NCBI GenBank assembly: GCA_003993805.1
Contig: RSEF01000006.1
Coordinates: forward strand, 23,079,676 to 23,143,675
DNA: 64,000 nt
DNA from: Himantopus leucocephalus
Lineage: Eukaryota; Chordata; Aves; Charadriiformes; Recurvirostridae
Direction of reading: 5' to 3'
The notes below the pieces were generated by a model. The model saw nothing but the letters and a program-made list of their open reading frames with translations. It was not told the origin of the DNA and did no database searches. A program made the position numbers and the translations under genes. This document shows positions 51,166-64,000 of the stretch, in pieces; position 1 is the first letter of the stretch; every line of letters begins with the position of its first letter.

Positions 51166-54100
51166 GAAGTTGCCAAAAAGAAGGAATTAGGTAGAGGTAA
51201 CAGCTCTGAGGTTACTTGCTGCTTTCTTTTCCTTTCTCTGTAGATAATCAGTTTGATCTTAGCCAATTTTTTCTGTTTTTAAGATTCTGCTTCAGCAAAA
51301 AATGAAATAACTTTTCTAGAAGAGCTTTGCACTTTTAAAGCCAATACATGGCACAGTCAACGTACAGGTCAACAGGCCAGAGAGGGAGAAGGAACTAAAT
51401 AGCTAGCTTCTGAGAACAGAGAATTTCTTAAAAGAGGGACATAGTACTGCTGATGTGAGAAAGACTCCCAGCTAGGAGCCCCATACTCTCCTCTCGTCGT
51501 TCCCTCCTGCTACAGCATCTAGAACCAACACAGTGAGAGTCGCCGTAGCCAAAACAAAGTCAGACTGCATAAGAAATCTGCTTATTCAGCCTATGGAATT
51601 AAATTCATACTGTTTGTTTAACTAAATATTTTGAGGTTGACATTTGGAATCAAGCCTCTTAAGAGGCTGCTACAGCGCACAGTACTTTGGTCGTATGATG
51701 CACCTTTTTAGCTTACATGTAGACGATATGTTGTAAAACCATTAAGAAGAGTTCCAAATGCCCCATTTCCCAATTCAATGTCTGGAATTCTGTTGCAAAT
51801 TGAAAGTTTACAAAGGTACAATCCAATTCAGAGAGCTACAGAGTACCTTACTACCTACCTATTGGTCAGCTCAGGCTATTGCTTGCGCAGCCAAAGTATG
51901 CTTAGATGATGGAACTAAAAAGATTATTTTAAAGAGACTACCTTGTAGCTGAGTATGTATTCAAAGTACACATTCATTAAAAAGAAAAAAGTAAGAGACA
52001 ACAGGCACTTTCTTGATTCTGGAAGTGATTTTGGGTAACACTATTTAAAAATAGGAATATGGAGATTAGAATATTTATATTGACAAACCATAGCGCATGA
52101 CAAAAACATTCATGAAAGAGAAGAAAAAGCTATTCAACTTTAAGGTCTAAAATTTTGAGTACAACATATGTCTGGAATTAAATCAAATGGAACTCTGTCA
52201 GCTTTTGTTAAAATATTTGAAGATCATCCTTTGAGATTGAAGGGGGGCACATGTCAGACAAACATTAAAGACTTTGATTGTATTTAGGTTTACTAGATAA
52301 TCTGATGACTTCAAGAGATCTCAGCATCTTCACCCAAAGCACTTAGATCTTCGTTAAAAATGTTTAACTTAATTTTCAAAAGCTAACCAAATGATAAAAT
52401 GCAGAATAAACTCCAACGTTGAACACATATAGTCTTAGCATTCCATAGCTATTGTCTACTGCATGACGAAGTGCTGTGCTAACTACTATGACATGCTCTT
52501 TACTTTACAGCTCTTAGCAGTGAAACCATCTGTATTCTGACCATAAAGACTCCATCCTGTTCAAAAGTAAATTCAATTTATGCCAGCTGCAGTGTGGACA
52601 TTTATGAATTTGTGCCTGATTGTGCATAGGTCTGCACTGGAGTAGAAATACTAACAAAATCTGAAGCAAAGATTATATATATTACAGATTTTGTTTCAGT
52701 ATTTTAATACATTAGTTACAGCTCATAAAAACCTCTTAATGTTTTAAGAGGCATGTTCCGTATCATGTGGTATTGCCTGCACATAGGAAAATGGTTTATA
52801 CCACTTAATTACTTCTTTGCAAAAACTGGAGTACAGACAATTCAAAGACCTTTTATTCATACCTACTTTGTGTATTTCCTAGTTATATTTTATAATCTTA
52901 CAAGTCCCCCTTGCAAAGGTTTCTTAAAACAAACTAGTCTAGGCTTCTCCAAGTACACTTTACTCAAGGAAGAGGTAACAGGGAGAGAAACATAATATTA
53001 TTACATGGCAATAGCACTCCAATCAGCCATTTCTGCATAGCAGGTAAATAAGTTTTATTTTAGAAGTGTTACAATTCCTTTATTGCAAACCATGTATTTA
53101 TCAAAAGCTAAAGTACTAGCTTTTTAGAGGATAGCTTTTTATTCCATTACATTTCTTTATTCAAGGAAACGGCAATTTTTAACATGCTATACTTGAAGGA
53201 TCTTGGTCTATTCTTGGAAATATCTTTGCATGATTAGCTGTGCACTATCTACATTTTGAGTAACCTATACAAATGACTGTTCTTTGTTTCTTTTATTAGA
53301 AAGGTATTTGATTACATTTCAGATAGGACTCATCATCTAAGCATTTTGAGTTGCCTGAAGGCATCTCCATGCCTTACTGGTTTGGGATTATATAACTAAA
53401 TATTTTTGTTTTCAATTGTTTAGTTCAGCTGAAAAAACCTCATATATTTCCTCTGGGTCCTAGTGACATGATATTTAGCTTTGGTGCTAATTTCATTTAA
53501 TGTTTACCTATGCATTAAAATGCAAACTCTTGTGTTTGTGTGTGTATATATATTTTTAATACTTTGTACAGAGAAGCACAAAATTCTTCTGAAGGTACAG
53601 ATACCTGTGAACAATGTAGCAGAAGAACTAGATATTTCTAAAACATAGTCCCTCTAACATAGTCCCAGCAAGTCTGTGTGATTAAGGGGAGTTCCACTGG
53701 AGAGACTGCAATTCACATATTACCGAAAAAGGCAATGGAATACAGAAATAAGTCACTTAACTTGAGATAACACACAAGCAAATGAGAATTGAGAAGGCAC
53801 TCTGCAACATCAACAGGATTTGGCAGTTAGGGTACATTTTAACAAATCTTCAACTCAAACTATGTTCCCATCATACCATATGGATCTCATAGCTGGAAAT
53901 TCATCAGCAGTGCCAACAGATGTCAAAAAGCTCTCAATGCAACTGCCTTGGAAAAGATTATATGTATTAACTTAAAACAATTTATAAACATGCCAAAAAC
54001 TTCTCAGAGTTCATCAACCTTCTCTCCTCCCCGCACTTGCCCTGAAAGACCATTAAAATATTCTGAGGCTCACATGAAGAATAAAGCCTGGGTATTTTCC

Positions 54101-57100
54101 ATTGCAGGGCAGCAAAATGAAGATGCAAGGGGCCAAATGAAATTCTCTCTAAATCAGAGTTCTTGGAATAGAAAAAAAGTGGATTTAGCAACACAGAAAA
54201 TAAATTCTCAAGAGGACAGTGGTGGCATAACCTTATTAGTGCCATAAGCAACATTTGATTCTGTGGGAAAGACTGAATGGAACAAAAATGTTGCATAAAT
54301 ACTAACGTTATACTAGGGGAATCTGAACTTTTCAACCTTTCCAACAAAACTTTCTGAAGAAGGGTGTATTCAGGCAGAGCAAAAGAGCCAATTTCTCTTT
54401 TTTTGGCTAACGCTCAGAATTGTTTCTCTTTGTTATGTGTAAATATCCCTCCCTCCCATGCCATGCAGGCAAAAAACTTTCTGACCAGTTTAGTGGCCTC
54501 AGATGGACGGGAATGATTTGAAACCAATTGAGAGAAGATAGAAACACCACGACCACCACCCCCACCCCCCACCCCCATTCATTAAAATATAGCTTGTTGA
54601 CTCATGTTATAAGAAAACATGGGAAGTTCTCCTGAAATATTATTAAGTCATTCTAAATACAGTAGTTCTATTTACTGCATAAGACTTTAAGGTAATTTTT
54701 GTATTAATACTATGGCAATATTGAAGCCTGTTTTGCATCTATTCTTAAAAGAAGAAATTCTTAATAAATTCTGTGGAAGTAAGTATAAGATTAAGATACA
54801 GTGGTGTGATCACATGGAACATAACTGAATAATCTAAAGTCATTAATTCTTTGGCATTTCTCTTTAGAATGAGATAGACAGAATGAAAATTTACCTGTCA
54901 CAATAAGATACACTAAAGGAAATACCTGCCTGCACAGAAAATCGACATAGAGGTCATTGTAGCGTTTTTATTTTTCCCGTTTTCTGAGAAACGATCATGT
55001 TATCAAGCAAATGAGATGAACAACAATATTATCGGGGGACTATTTTACAACTAATGGATGTCTTTTGTTAGCAGTCTTCTGTATATAGGACACTTGAGCT
55101 TTAGGATACGTCATTATTACAGAATGAAAGACAACATTATGAATAATTACAGGCTTCCAATATCTCCACATTTCACTCAGATAGCTCAAGTACTTATTCA
55201 TTAAATAATGAATGATATAGACCTAAGTAATTGTGGATTTGGTGGTGGGGGCTGTTTGCTTTTAAAATATAATTTAGAAGATTCAGGACACGACAATCAG
55301 AGAAGACTAAGGATCTACTGCTACACAAAGCACAACTTCTAGTAACAATCTCTGGGTAAGAGTTTTATATACTGTTTACTGAGACACTTATTCTTCCTGG
55401 ATACAGAAGACCACTGTCAGGGTATTGTAACTCAATATATACAACTTACGGCCTACCGGAGCAAAATGCAGTATTTTGTAGCTGCTTGTAAAATGAATTT
55501 GTCAAAGGGTATAAAGAAGAGTTTAGTCTATTTTTATAGAAAAGTAATTGTGGTTTACGACATGTTGAAGCAACCATCTATTTGATACAAACCATGTCAG
55601 TTTTATAAAAGGCAAGCAAGAAAACTAAAAGCACTCCACCTAAAAGCATGGAAAACTTATAACAGCTGATGTGTTAAAAAAAGATGTTGGAGCTACTAGT
55701 CCAAGAGAAATAAAATATAAAAGAGAGCTAATTTTGCCTCTTCCCTGTCTGAGCCTTCTTCATAGACAAAAAGCTAAAAACCTAAGTTTCATTGCCTGGC
55801 TAGCTGATGAATTATGTCAACCCTATTTAGTCAACAGATTGCAACACATGGACCATGGATCCCTGATGATCTGTGGACTAATTATAAGAGGTCTATAAAA
55901 AAGTACTAAGAAACCAATGGAAGTTAAATTTCTAAGTTAGTCTACAACACCAGTGAAACTCTACTAATGTCCCAGGAACCAGAATGGCTGAAAGTCACTG
56001 GTACTTGAACCTGAAGGATCACATATTATTGTGTACATGATGCTTCTACACAGCATTAAAATTAATTTTCCAAAATAACAGAAAGTAATATAAATATGTT
56101 AGCCTATGTTTTCCATTTTCTGATCTACTGAGAGCTCTAGTGCAATCTTAAAGTATCTCTTAAAATGCTACCCAAATAAAATTAAATAGTCAGATTATCC
56201 AAAAGAGTAAGACCTTATCTTAGCTGCCAACAAATCATAATGAAATATCAGTGCAGTAAGTAACAACTTTCACCTACAACAGACCACATTAGCAATATTT
56301 CTTAAACTATGTAGCTATTCAGGAACATGTTTGAGAATGGTCAAGATTAAGCAGAGCTATTATCATACTTCCGTATATAGTTTTTTTTTGTGTGTGTGTA
56401 TACATATACAGTTTAAAAGAGCCCCAAGTCAAAATTCTCAGGGAGAGTTATACAAAAGTAAGATAATTTCTACAGACCTCAGGAAACAGTGTATCACTGA
56501 ATCTTTACCATATATTGTATTAGAGAGTAAGCTTAGTAACTTCAAAGCCAGTGCAGCTATTTTGCAGTATTTGAAAGATTATTTTTAGCTACCTGTGTTA
56601 AGTAGTCATTTCTAGGAGCCTCTAAGAATTGGCACAATTATTTCTAATTTATTAATATTTTAGTTATATTAATTATTAAATTCATTTCTCAACACAGGAA
56701 CACTCTAAGCTTTCTTTAGGTCCTAAAATTAGAAAAAGGAAGTATGTTTGAGAGGCAGCTGCTATGACATAGTTCTCTCATGACCATTTACAGGCAGGGC
56801 AGCGTATATCAGGCCTTTCAGCCAAGTGCATCAGATCACACAAGATGCTGAAAACCAGATCTTAAGTATACTATTTTGGCAGAATATGCACTATGCAATA
56901 CTGAAAGTGCAGTAATTATCATTAGCAACGGTAAGACTTTCAGAAATCTCGTCTTTTTCTATTCAGAGAAGGTTTCTCAGCTGTCATTTACTGAAACACA
57001 AACATTATTACAGATTCCGCATCTGACTTTCACTGAAGTCCAGTGCTCTACTGTCTTCTCCAGCTGAGCTGTTATTAGTAGAAAATAGTACAACAGTATG

Positions 57101-60100
57101 CCCAATAGTCACAGACCAAATCCGTGCTTCACCTGAGGTTTAAAACATAGTTTATCCTAAGTCAAAATTCTGCTTTTTTCTCTCTAAGAAGAAAGCCCCT
57201 AATAATAACAACTCATTATAAGATATTTCACATGTAAAGACTGCACAAGAAAACCCAGAGATGCAAACTGGTGGAGGCTGGAGAAATGTTCTGGGACATT
57301 CTATTCAGTCTAGCTCTCTTCTGACCCCCTTCCCTCAGCACTTACTTCTAACCACTGCCAAAGACTGCATAACAAATTACTAATCTTTAGTCTGGGCCAT
57401 TTGTATGTTCTTAGTCCTTTACTAATGTATCCTAGGTTCACCATCAATTAGTTAAGGATGATATTTATACAATCGAAACACCGTATCTTTACGGAGGCCT
57501 TTGAAATTAACGGGCTGTATCCTACATGGAGAAATGAGCACAGGCGACTTAGAAGACCTAGCTCCTCCCGTAGGTTGTGACTTCTCAAGACCTCCAGGGG
57601 AACAGGAGGAGGATATTCTGTTGTGAAAGAGCTGAAGCTGTTTTCACTTCAGGCTGTTTTTGCTGTCTGGACTGCCCAGTGCAGAAAAACATGCCCAGAC
57701 TATGGCTGCGACACTCATGCACGTTTGTAGTTGACAGGCATCATTAGAGTGCTCTGGACTGTATTCAGGGAGGGATGTAAACGTAAACACTGTATCTGTT
57801 AAGTCATTTCTGAGGGAAACGTAGATATGAAAACCATATGCAAAAACTGCAAAGGAACTATCAGGTAGATTTCATTTTGTGAAGATAATCAATGTTGGTA
57901 TACCTAGACTATGACATTAAACACAAAACTACCTCTTACTTTTTTGCTTTTGTTTTTACTGAGAACCTGTTACTGCTTTGATTAGTATTTCCTTTGCTAG
58001 ATACAGGGACATGTGCTCCAGTCAGTAGTATTTTTACATATGTGTTTAAAGTCCAGGAAGAAGTTCAACTTATAGCTACATTTCAAGTGTGTGTATGCCT
58101 GCACCTGACTTCCTCAGCATTGACTTCTGCAGGTCTTTCTTTTGGACACTTGATCAGTTTGAACCTTCAGCATTTAAGTTCTTAACCATTCACATAACTG
58201 ACTGAAGGTCAAGCTGATTAGACTCACTTCAGCTCACATCAATTATCCCCACCATTGAAGGTGATGTAACTACGACTCCAGCTAATTAAGCCTGTAATAT
58301 TGAGATAGAGTGCTTAATAAGGCACAACATGGGAAAATCAAGTTAACTCTGTCAATCTTCTTTGTAATAATGCATTTTGTCATAACAGCCCAAGATTTGT
58401 AGATTTGCGTTTGGGTGCCTTTTTCTGATAGGCATAGGCAAAAGCGTTCCTCTTGTGTCAAAATATCCTTCAAAGGCATTCAATAGCATTGCACTAAATA
58501 TAACCCAAGACTGAAAAAAGTTTAAGCTTCTTTTACATTTTAGAAATAATTTATCACCTGTAAACAAGAAAACCAGTGAAATACCCTCCAAGCAGCATCT
58601 AGTTAATAACTGGAAAAGAGAGAAGTGTCTATCCAGTCATTCCTAGCAATCAGTGTTAATTTTCACTGTCTTTGCATAGCTGTACATCATCACATTCCTG
58701 TTAATTTAGAGCTATGTTCTAATCCTTAATTTAAAACTCTACTGAGATTTTGATTTTAGCACCTGAACAATCATTTGACAATGTGTGAAGTGGCAGAAGA
58801 ATACTAGTAAACCTGAGACGTAGGTTTTGTCCAAGGGCAAATATACAAGGCAAAAAAGCAAGGAAAATTCCTAACTAAAGGGACATCCCAACAATGACCC
58901 CATTTGAGGGTGGGTGGTCATAACCTAGCCCATGGATGTGGTTATACAGTCCTCCTCCATCTTCCTGGTCTCTGGTCGCACCATCTGAAAGGACATAGGT
59001 GCTGGAGTTTGAAAAAGCTGAGAATGCTTTTTCTTCCATTCTGGGGAGGACTGGGAAAATTCATGCATTTTTTCTTTGTCCCAAAGCTCAGAAATCAGCT
59101 AAGCCAACTAACTGAGGTAACTACATGCAGACTCTGATCTGCTTGAAATACCTATTAGGTGAGCTGGACCACAACGCTAATCTCTGACCTATACACCAGC
59201 TTTAAAAGCTGGACTACAATGCATTGCAAGTTATGTTTGTTTTTTTTTTTTAAATTGAAATGGGAACAATTTGAATTAGGAATCAAACCCAGAGTAAACC
59301 TCAATTTAATATTCAGAGTAAATTGCAGTTTTAGTCTTTACAGATGGAACTTCAACTGGAATAAACTGATTAATATCATTGAAAATAAGCAGGAGTTAAA
59401 GATGTGATTCTAAAAATCTACAATGAAATGAGATCTTGCACAGGAAATTCTACATATTCTATTGATGTCTTTACAAAAAAAGTTTTAATTTAAAATCACT
59501 AGGACAAGTGACCTTATCTTCATATATCTTAATGGTTTCTGCGCAATAGTATTAATGTTAAATATTACTAATTCAGTAATTTCTAATTGACAAGGCAGGA
59601 CTCCATGCTGTCTTACTTATTTGGGATATTATTTAGCTGATGCTTAACATGAAATAATAATTATATCTTCTAAACATAAATGTACTACTACAGCAGCACT
59701 CAAAGTACAAGGAGTGCAAAACCCTTCTATCAAGCTTTCTATGACAAATTAGCATTCAACCCTTGTCACTAGCAGAGTGCCATTAATTATGCTTTGACAG
59801 CACAACAAAGACAACAGGTGCTTGTAGGAAGGTCACACAAAGGGCTTCATGTGGAACTAAGAAGTGATTGTTATGATAGTGCAAAGCAATATACAGACTG
59901 AAGAAGAACGTATTACTTGAAAATTGTTAATCGTTTTAAACAAGGAAAAATTAGCCAGTATCCCCAAGAATATCATAGGTTTTTAGATTAAATGTAGTAA
60001 TAAAAAAAAAAGCACAGACATGCCAAGCTGACATAGCTTGAGGAAATAAAACATTTCATTAAATATGTCACAACTTTGTCTTCTTTAACTGGCTTTAACT

Positions 60101-63100
60101 ACAATTTTCTTTTATGTACAGAAGAAAGTCTTACACTACAGACAAATAGTAGCTTTTAAGATATATTCTTCTGATCTGAACATGTAACTTACAAAACCAA
60201 TGAGGAGTACTTATGAGCAAGAAATAGGGGAGGTCTACTTTGCTACTAAATTTGTATAGCTGGGATAGACTCCTCACCAAAAGGCAGAAGAGACACCAGA
60301 AATATTATTAACATGGCTATAACTATATTATGCAACTAGAAGTACTTGACAGTCCTTCCCATTTTCATCTGTTCCACTTTACAGTAACAGATTGCTCTTG
60401 TTCCACCCATCTCATGCCCATTGCAGAAACTTCTCCAATTTTCTTTTCCAGAAGATGTGGTACCAGATCTTTTTTCTAGTAGTTATAGAATTTGATGGTG
60501 TTGAACATTCCTGGACACCTAGAAGTAAAAAGAGGAATCTGCAGAATAGAAGAGTCTTCTGGGCAGTAACAGAAATGCAGCAACTATCTGCCCATCATAC
60601 AAACACCGTATTTTAAGGGGAAGCTCCTTCTTACGCTCAAGCTCCTGTCCTGGCCATTTTCTAAAACTGTGATGAAACACAGCCCAAATACCAGACTCCT
60701 GTTTAAAGCATTTCCTGTTGTCTGTTGTACAGACAGCACAACAGCCAGTCTGTTGTAAAACCAAAACACAACTTCTCTCTTGCATCCCATTAACGGTCAT
60801 ACACAGGTCATGATTATCCTGGTGACTCTAAGTCACAAAGCCAATCTGGTATGTAGCAGTGGAGCATGATTCTGAACAACCAACTATACCTTTATAATAA
60901 AAGTTGAGTTGTACTTGGAATAGCCAAGATGATGTGATTTGTGGCTCTACTTTATTAGTCCTCTCCATTTTTCAGCAAGAAGAAAATGGAAGAGATAATA
61001 GGCCAATAATTTTTTTCCCCTGGTGACACACAAAAGACTACCCCTGTCACCTCCATCTCTGACACCATGGGGGAGACCACATTTCTACCCTGTGAATGAG
61101 CAGGCCAACTTTATCTTAACTAAAGAATGAGAGTGCCTCCTTGATTCCCTAAGCAGTGAGACTGGCTATTATGATAGCACCAACAGGTACATAATATGGG
61201 CTGCTAAAATCCTAACACTACCTCCACTTCTGATAAAAAAAAAAACACAAGAGATTGTCTTAAAAAAAGTATTGAATATTCCTTAAAATTCTCCTCTTTT
61301 ATACACAGATTAACATTGTTAAAATTGTGAGTCTGCTGCCCTCCTCCAGGCAAACTACTTCTAAATTCATTAATATTAAAGTGTGAAATACAGTTGAGCT
61401 GATATTTCAGCAGATAACTCAATTTTTAAAAATGAGATATACTTGTCCTAGTTTAGATGAGCTTCTAAGTTTTAACAAAAGCATTATGCCTTTCTTCAAG
61501 GTTCCTGGGACACCAGAGATGGGAGAGCCACCAAAAAGAACTGCAAGTCTATCGTGAAAAAGTATAGAGATCCTTACAAAGGATCCCTTATTAAGGTCTG
61601 GTAGACCCTTGCTCACTTGAAATCTTGTTCATTCTGTGAGTAAACGTGATACAGGACACAACAATGCAAATCAAAGGAACTGTGATAGTAGCAATGGGAA
61701 AACATGGACTTGAGGAGTAGATGATGTGACCCAACGTTCACATTATGTGGTAGCCTTTTTCTTAAGTACTTTATCATATGGTACAATCCCACTTTCTAAA
61801 AGGATAATATTTAAGTTTCCTGGATCTTAAAACAAGAATGCAAGCGAATCACCACAGATCCCTAGACATTTCTGTGATGTACCTACTATACTGTATAAGT
61901 TCTTCCTCTAGGCATTTCAAATAACCATAAGTCATGATCGGTATATATATTTTCCATCTTTCATGTCTATATCAATATTAAACTTCTGGTTTTATGCAGC
62001 GATAATGATCCCAAAAATATTATTTTTTAGTGAACTATTAAGATTTTTTTAAATCAATAACAAGACTGACATACAATATATATCATAAAAGATCCATAAA
62101 AATATATTTAAGATTTAATTCTCTTTCACCGGGATAGTAAATGGCAAATAATTCTGCCAGTAGAGCAAAAGACACATAAATTTATCTGAATGTATACTAA
62201 ATATTCAATTCTTATAGAAGACAGGTGAAAGACATCAGTATTTATAAATCAGTGTCTGTACACAGAAAAAAGGCAATGTTATTTGTAATTCTCATGTATT
62301 TCTATGACCTATGATCATTCTCATCATTCTTTCAAATTTCTGAAGCAGGAATTCCGAAAATCCCCCTTTGTCTTGGCCTTAGTACCAGAGATGCAAGAGG
62401 GAAGGAAAGAACGATGTCCTGTCTGCTTGAGTATCTCTCACTTAGTCTTGACTGGAAAGCACTTGAACCTTTGAATACTGAAGTCAATCCTCTTCATATC
62501 AAACAGGCTTCATCTTCTCAATTAAAAAACCCCAAGGATAAATAATACTTATTAGCCTCCCAGAGGTATTTTGAGACTAGCTGGTTAACCCTTACATAAT
62601 GTCTTAATAATTAATGTGCTGTTACATGTTCACTTACTATGTATAATCACCACCTACATCAGAGGAGGTTTGCCCACTGGCAAAATAGAATTATTTCTAT
62701 GTTTAATGGAAGGTTAAATGAAAGCAAGAAAATGCATAAACAGCCATTTCATATATGAAATATGGAATATGAGAATTCAAAATAACTCTGATAAAGATTT
62801 GGATTGCAACTCAGTGATCTCATTTCATTTTAATCCACTTTTAAAGCATATTCTACAAGAAAGGAAGCTCTTACTCCTGTGGGAGATAAGAGTAAGAGCA
62901 AAAATGGAACAGATCCTGGAAACATTAAAATTAATGATGTCTGAGAAATCATTATGGTTATAAAGCTTGAGCCTGACAGTTTTAATTCAAGGCTCACAAA
63001 AACTGAGAAACAGTTAAATAAACTGAGGGACCAGATGGTCTCAGCCTTTAGGGAATTCACTACAGACAGATAAATTGGGAAACAGGAGTCAACAGTCAGA

Positions 63101-64000
63101 AACTAAAGATATTCTGAAGTGTTTTGAAGGGTCTGATTTCTGATGAAAGACTTGAGAATATCATTTTTCTAGAAAAAACCCAGAAATAAACGGTGTTCCT
63201 GAAGACGGTTTTTCAATACTTACATCCCAAAAGATTCAGATTTGCTATCTCTATGCCCACGTTTAGATCCCTGAAATGAGTTATTTTCATAAGAACAGGC
63301 ATCAAGACTTACATTTGTGAAAGGAAAAGGAAAATTTACTTCCTCTTTGGTTGGATTTGTAACTGTAACTTGTTTGATAAATAACTTGAAGTGTTTAAAG
63401 ACCAGGGTGCCAAGTAAGAAGATTGAAACATTGAAGATTTAAATAATTGTAGTATATGATTTCATTAAGTTCAGTAGCTATAGTGAAGGACGAGCATAGG
63501 AATTAGTTTTAATAATCCCAAACTCTTCAGTCTTGTAAGGGGCATTTGTGTATTAGCTTCCCTCTCCTGTTTACTTTCCAGCTGGATTAAAAAAAAAAGA
63601 ATAAAGAAAAAGCGTCATGCCTGCATGAAGGATTATTTACTTTGTGATTGTGTTTTTACTACAGAAGAGCCATATTCTACTGAAATTCTTCAGGTTGTAT
63701 AACGCCATAGAAACTTAAGATTAAGGTAATAAAAATCTAACTTCCTTGGTAAATATGACAGCTACCACCATCTTTTGAAAAAAATAAAAGTTTACTTTTA
63801 TTTCCAAAAGTAGCTGAAAATAATTTAAAATTACCTTTTGTTTTAATCTGAAAAAATATTTTGATAACAATGAGGAATTAATTTGAATTCATATGTCAGC
63901 GCACTTTGAGCTTTAAAACAAATTATTTCTAGTCTATAACTTCAGGTAGAAATGGGACTTTCTGACTGTAAGTTGCTATCCTGGTGTATGCCCTTCTTCA
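51166..64000. other. Gene-free stretch to the end of the window
   Basis: Nearly 13 kb of AT-rich DNA. I recognise no exon, on either strand, of ADGRA1 (LRR, Ig, HormR) or of a neighbouring gene. The overlapping open frames near 53,948-54,347 and 60,392-60,800 are on both strands and look like chance. Simple repeats include the C-rich tract at 54,547-54,577 and TG/TA-rich microsatellites near 53,535-53,555 and 56,380-56,410. Confidence 0.6.
54547..54577. repeat. C-rich (CCACCC)n tract
   Basis: A run of CCACC/CCCCCA units. The minus strand therefore carries several guanine runs (G5-T-G6-T-G5-T-GG), a possible G-quadruplex former. No gene is adjacent. Confidence 0.85.

Noticed and set aside
53948..54347. 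Open frames of 99 and 121 codons on opposite strands.
   Set aside because: They overlap each other, lack similarity to known proteins and have no splice or regulatory context.

Overview
The window looks like AT-rich, mostly non-coding vertebrate DNA, almost certainly from a bird. The main evidence is the set of CR1 LINE copies, the retrotransposon family that dominates bird genomes. One relatively young copy ends in the typical CR1 3' word ATTCTATGAT at about 31,650. The coding exons are short and flanked by GT/AG splice sites. There are no bacterial-type operons, RNA genes or CRISPR arrays.

The only gene recognised with confidence is a partial adhesion GPCR of the ADGRA group, best assigned to ADGRA1 (GPR123). 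It lies on the minus strand, so its 3' side is at low coordinates. Read in transcript order, the chain is: 18127-18054 (GAIN subdomain A, tentative), 17466-17339 (GAIN continuation, tentative), 15649-15616 (possible 34-nt microexon, weak), 15361-15154 (GAIN, firm), 14219-14011 (GPS region, firm), 4770-4643 (linker and TM1, firm) and 3697-3574 (TM2 and first extracellular loop, firm). Intron phases agree along the whole chain. The remaining TM exons and the C-terminal tail must lie before position 1. The expected LRR, Ig and hormone-receptor-domain exons were not found between 18,128 and 64,000.

The rest is intron and probably upstream or intergenic DNA. I recognise five CR1-type fragments: about 8,530-8,985 (+), 22,560-23,450 (+, very old, perhaps starting near 21,530), 31,331-31,660 (+, the youngest), 45,990-46,195 (-) and about 48,960-51,165 (+, very old). 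A broken olfactory-receptor-like pseudogene lies on the minus strand at about 42,860-44,110. Its TM2/3, TM4, TM5 and TM6 landmarks are in the right order, but it carries stops, a frame change and about 340 bp of extra sequence. A plus-strand stretch at 24,229-24,528 keeps one frame across two stops and reads like a signal-peptide-led, Ser/Thr-rich protein. It is unexplained.

Functionally, the ADGRA1 exons encode the stalk (GAIN/GPS) and the first two membrane helices of an orphan receptor known mainly from brain. I see no evidence of a novel multi-gene system. The most useful follow-ups are the divergent GAIN exons, the degenerate GPS, the Met codon at the end of the GPS exon that could start the short receptor isoform, the olfactory receptor relic and the Ser/Thr-rich open stretch.
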